Assembly (NCBI RefSeq): GCF_905220415.1
Contig: NC_059552.1
Coordinates: 6,711,001-6,775,000, forward strand
Length of the DNA: 64,000 nt
DNA from: Colias croceus
Lineage: Eukaryota; Arthropoda; Insecta; Lepidoptera; Pieridae
Direction of reading: 5' to 3'
A program made the translations under genes and the position numbers. Position 1 is the first letter of the stretch, and the number at the start of each line of letters is the position of its first letter. The notes beneath the pieces were generated by a model. That model searched no databases and was not told where the DNA came from. It worked only from the letters and a program-made list of their open reading frames with translations. Below, piece after piece: positions 61,697 to 64,000 of the stretch.

Positions 61697-61768
61697 CTAT
61701 GGTCGTTGGACCACAGTGGATTGTATACATCTACCAATACTACGTTTGTGTTGTGTTTTGTGTCATCA

Positions 61769-62364
61769 ATGATCATGGAGGTAAGTGATTATTCTATTGA
61801 CAAACTTACTTGTATTTCTCTTAACGTGTGTGTGTATGTCAGACTAAGTGTAAACAAATTGATATTAACGCGATAACTCTGTTGTTGCAGAAATCATTCA
61901 ACTTCGATGAAAATACCTATAAACTGTGTTACTACTCGCCACTCTCTCCTCAAAACGAAGAAGAGAGTGATGACATCATCGTTAATAACACAGACGATGG
62001 CGGAAAAAGGAAATTGCAGTCAATTGATCAATTTTTTGAAGTGGCACCAAAAATAAAAAGGAAGAAGCTGCTATCGTCAACTGTGGCACGAGCCGCTAGA
62101 GATGGTGTATCATACATCTCTACAAATTCTGATGACGGAGACCAAGCGATGCATCTCATAAAAATTGAAATGTATGATATGAAGAAACTATCCAAGATTC
62201 CAACTAGTGATCACTGGAAGCACGCTACCACGAGGATTAAATATTACGTAAAGAAAAATAAGGATAGCATCTATGACAACACAAACGCCCTCGTATACAA
62301 TATTACAAAGACAATAGCAGAAATTGAAAAAGTGAAAAAATACTTTTTTAACAATGATCATTAG
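61769..62364 (+). CDS. Unrecognised 161-residue protein of the virus-like element
   Basis: Two exons: 61769-61780, encoding only four residues, and 61891-62364; the intron is 110 nt (GTAAGT to GTTGTTGCAG) and phase 0. The inner ATG at 61775 would give 159 residues. The protein has an acidic patch, a sequence resembling a PCNA-interacting PIP box (QSIDQFF; FF at residues 52-53, Leu rather than Gln at the first position), a basic cluster (KIKRKK) that could be a nuclear localisation signal, and a Lys-rich helical C-terminus. I do not recognise the family. A TATA/initiator pair precedes it. Its frame is intact. Confidence 0.6.
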
Positions 62365-62442
62365 TTAATGTGATTATGTTTTCTTAAATTACTTCTATGT
62401 ACTCATTAGATTTTACAAAACTTTCCTAATCTTATGATAGAC

Positions 62443-62479
62443 TATAAATATTGAACATTTTTTTAAATTGAGTATCAGT
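62443..62479 (+). promoter_or_regulatory. TATA box plus TCAGT initiator, polymerase-type gene
   Basis: TATAAATA at 62443-62450 and TCAGT at 62475-62479 (A at 62477) are 34 bp apart, the same spacing as the pair at 61661. They lie about 60 bases before the ATG at 62540 and 80 bases after the previous gene's stop. Confidence 0.65.
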
Positions 62480-62539
62480 TGCTCTACCAACACTTAACTG
62501 TTACTTACTGTGCTACATACTTTCTTCTTTATTATAAAG

Positions 62540-64000
62540 ATGGAAAACTTTAGTGAAATGTGCACCAGTGCTTTCTTTTCCGCACCCATTGAAGAGAATA
62601 TAGAACAATTCAACAGCGAATTCAATCAGGAGCTGCATAAAGTTTGTGATGAAATGGAGAAGCGTGAACTGTTCGATTCATCATATGATGATGAGTTGTA
62701 TAATCAATGTTTGATGGTTGAAACAACGTTAATGTAAGTATTAGAAGTACAAACTCAATAAGAAATATTATTGTAGTAATGTTTTATTTTAAGATTTGTC
62801 TAATAATTTTCTTTTTTTGTTACAGTCAACAACAAGTTGGAAGAGGTATCAAACGAGGTATCACTACAGATGAAAATAAGGTTACCAAGAAAGCAAAATT
62901 TGATGAGGGAGCTTCTACATCATCAATTGAAACCAATGACGTGGATCACAATAAGGTGGAATGTGATACATGTCATGTTTATATTAATAAAAGGTATCTA
63001 AACAATCATTTAAAAAGTAATACACATAAAAATAATCTTTTAAAATCACATAATTCATTAACAAATGTAACAGTTGTTGAAACCGCTTTTGGTAATCGAA
63101 TTTTAACATACAGAATTAATAGTAAAACACTTCAATCGGTGCAATATTTTGAAACACCAGAATCGTTTTTAAATTCACTAAAAATCGATATCTTATTTTT
63201 GATAAATGAATGTATTCAACAACATACAATTTTAAAAATAAACTTCATATTGCATGCTGATTTCATACAACAAACTAAAGATATTAAAAATACGTTTGAT
63301 TTTCAAACGTTTAATTACATCATTTGTCAGGGAGATGACTTAAATATTTTTTATTCATCATTAATAGACACTGTAGTCGGTAAAATTTGTCAATTTGAAA
63401 AAAAAGATAGTGGTTGGAGTCTTAATCAAATTAAATACATAGATATGAATGTTAACAAATTCAACCCCCTACGTGGTAGTTCATATATCGACCTTCCTCA
63501 AGATATTAAATCAAAAAAAGCTGTAATCAATGTTAAAAATAATGATAATATGTGTTTCAAATGGGCATTACTCTCTGGTTTATATCCTGTATGTAAAAGT
63601 GTAGATCGGGTAGCATCTTACGCAATTCATGGAAATAAACTAAAATTTACTGGTATTTCTTTTCCGGTTAAAATTGCAGATATATCAAAAGTAGAGAAAT
63701 TAAACAATATTAGTATTAATGTTTTTGGCTTAGAATATAATAAAGAAAAAAAGTGTAATTCTGTTGTAGGTCCTTTATATTTAACAAAATGTCGTACACC
63801 TAATCATATTAACCTACTATATATATCGAATGGTACTAACAACCATTACTGTTATATTAAAAACTTATCGCGATTAGTTAGTTCACAAATATCAAGTCAT
63901 CATCATGCAGTTTATATATGTGATTCATGTTTACTTCATTTCCCATCAGAGGAAAGACTTAATAACCATCAACAATATGATTGCGCTCACATTTGTACGG
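62540..64000 (+). CDS. N-terminal part of a Polinton-type family B DNA polymerase protein (runs off the window)
   Basis: Exon 1 is 62540-62733; a 92-nt intron (GTAAGT to TTTTGTTACAG) leads to exon 2 at 62826, which stays open for 391 codons to the window edge. The phase (two bases plus one) matches. Visible parts in order are an acidic start, a C2H2-type zinc finger (CDTCHVYINKRYLNNH), a region of unknown fold, a segment with a Cys in NDNMCFKWALL and a later His in NHYCYIKNLSRLVSS, and a second Cys/His cluster (CDSCLLHF). This series is what I associate with the N-terminal extension of protein-primed family B polymerases of Polintons and relatives. The exonuclease and polymerase motifs would lie downstream and cannot be seen. 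The long open frame suggests a recent or active copy. Confidence 0.6.

Larger units (their letters stand above)
61070..64000. mobile_element. Polinton/Maverick-like (adintovirus-like) element, left part only
   Basis: From just after the A tract to the window end the sequence has a compact, virus-like organisation: a capsid-like fragment on the minus strand (61317-61625), a spliced unknown gene (61769-62364) and the start of a large spliced polymerase-type gene (62540 onwards). Polintons begin 5'-AG and are flanked by 6-bp duplications; AGTTTGGACTC at 61070 is a candidate end but the other end is outside the window. Integrase and packaging ATPase genes are not in view. Confidence 0.6.

Overview
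The window is nuclear DNA from an insect, most probably a moth or butterfly. It is AT-rich, its genes are split by short GT-AG introns, and its introns and spacers carry short repeats of a kind abundant in lepidopteran genomes (fragments around GGCTTCGCCCG, tRNA-derived SINEs ending in GATGATGATG, many MITEs). The species assignment is inferred from repeat style and protein resemblance; no search was run.

Left part (1-26 kb): a six-exon glycoside hydrolase family 31 gene (4939-11474, +), complete in structure but with both catalytic aspartates replaced; an intronless ribose-phosphate pyrophosphokinase gene (13357-14382, +) with an altered phosphate loop; a five-exon epsilon-like glutathione S-transferase (17014-18900, +); and an eight-exon UBE2Q-type ubiquitin-conjugating enzyme (25863-20236, -). 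The GST and UBE2Q converge. A weaker possible gene (about 19.5-19.9 kb, -) may instead be UBE2Q 3' UTR.

Middle (27-44.4 kb): a 19-exon DHX34-type DEIH-box RNA helicase (27012-44417, +), divergent from UBE2Q across about 1.1 kb that holds a near-perfect 42-bp-arm hairpin. Its introns are a trap for mobile DNA: a hAT-type MITE with 8-bp target duplication, a PIF/Harbinger-like MITE, a third MITE, SINEs, many short dispersed repeats, a diverged tandem triplication with an apparent empty insertion site, and a broken copy of one of its own exons. All 19 exon junctions keep phase and total 3471 nt.

Right part (44.4-61 kb): no confident conserved gene. It contains an internally deleted piggyBac element with intact TTAA target duplications, a 12-bp coding-like minisatellite, a higher-order array built on a 15-bp unit, a possible 59-residue membrane protein, and dispersed repeats.

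Right edge (about 61.07 kb to the window end): a virus-like DNA element, best read as a Polinton/Maverick (adintovirus-like) copy. It has a decayed capsid-like fragment on the minus strand, an unrecognised spliced 161-residue gene, and the start of a long uninterrupted spliced ORF resembling the N-terminal part of Polinton-type family B DNA polymerase proteins. The two plus-strand genes share the same layout: TATA box, TCAGT initiator about 33 bp downstream, and a short intron near the start. The element runs off the window. This is the most unusual part of the window.
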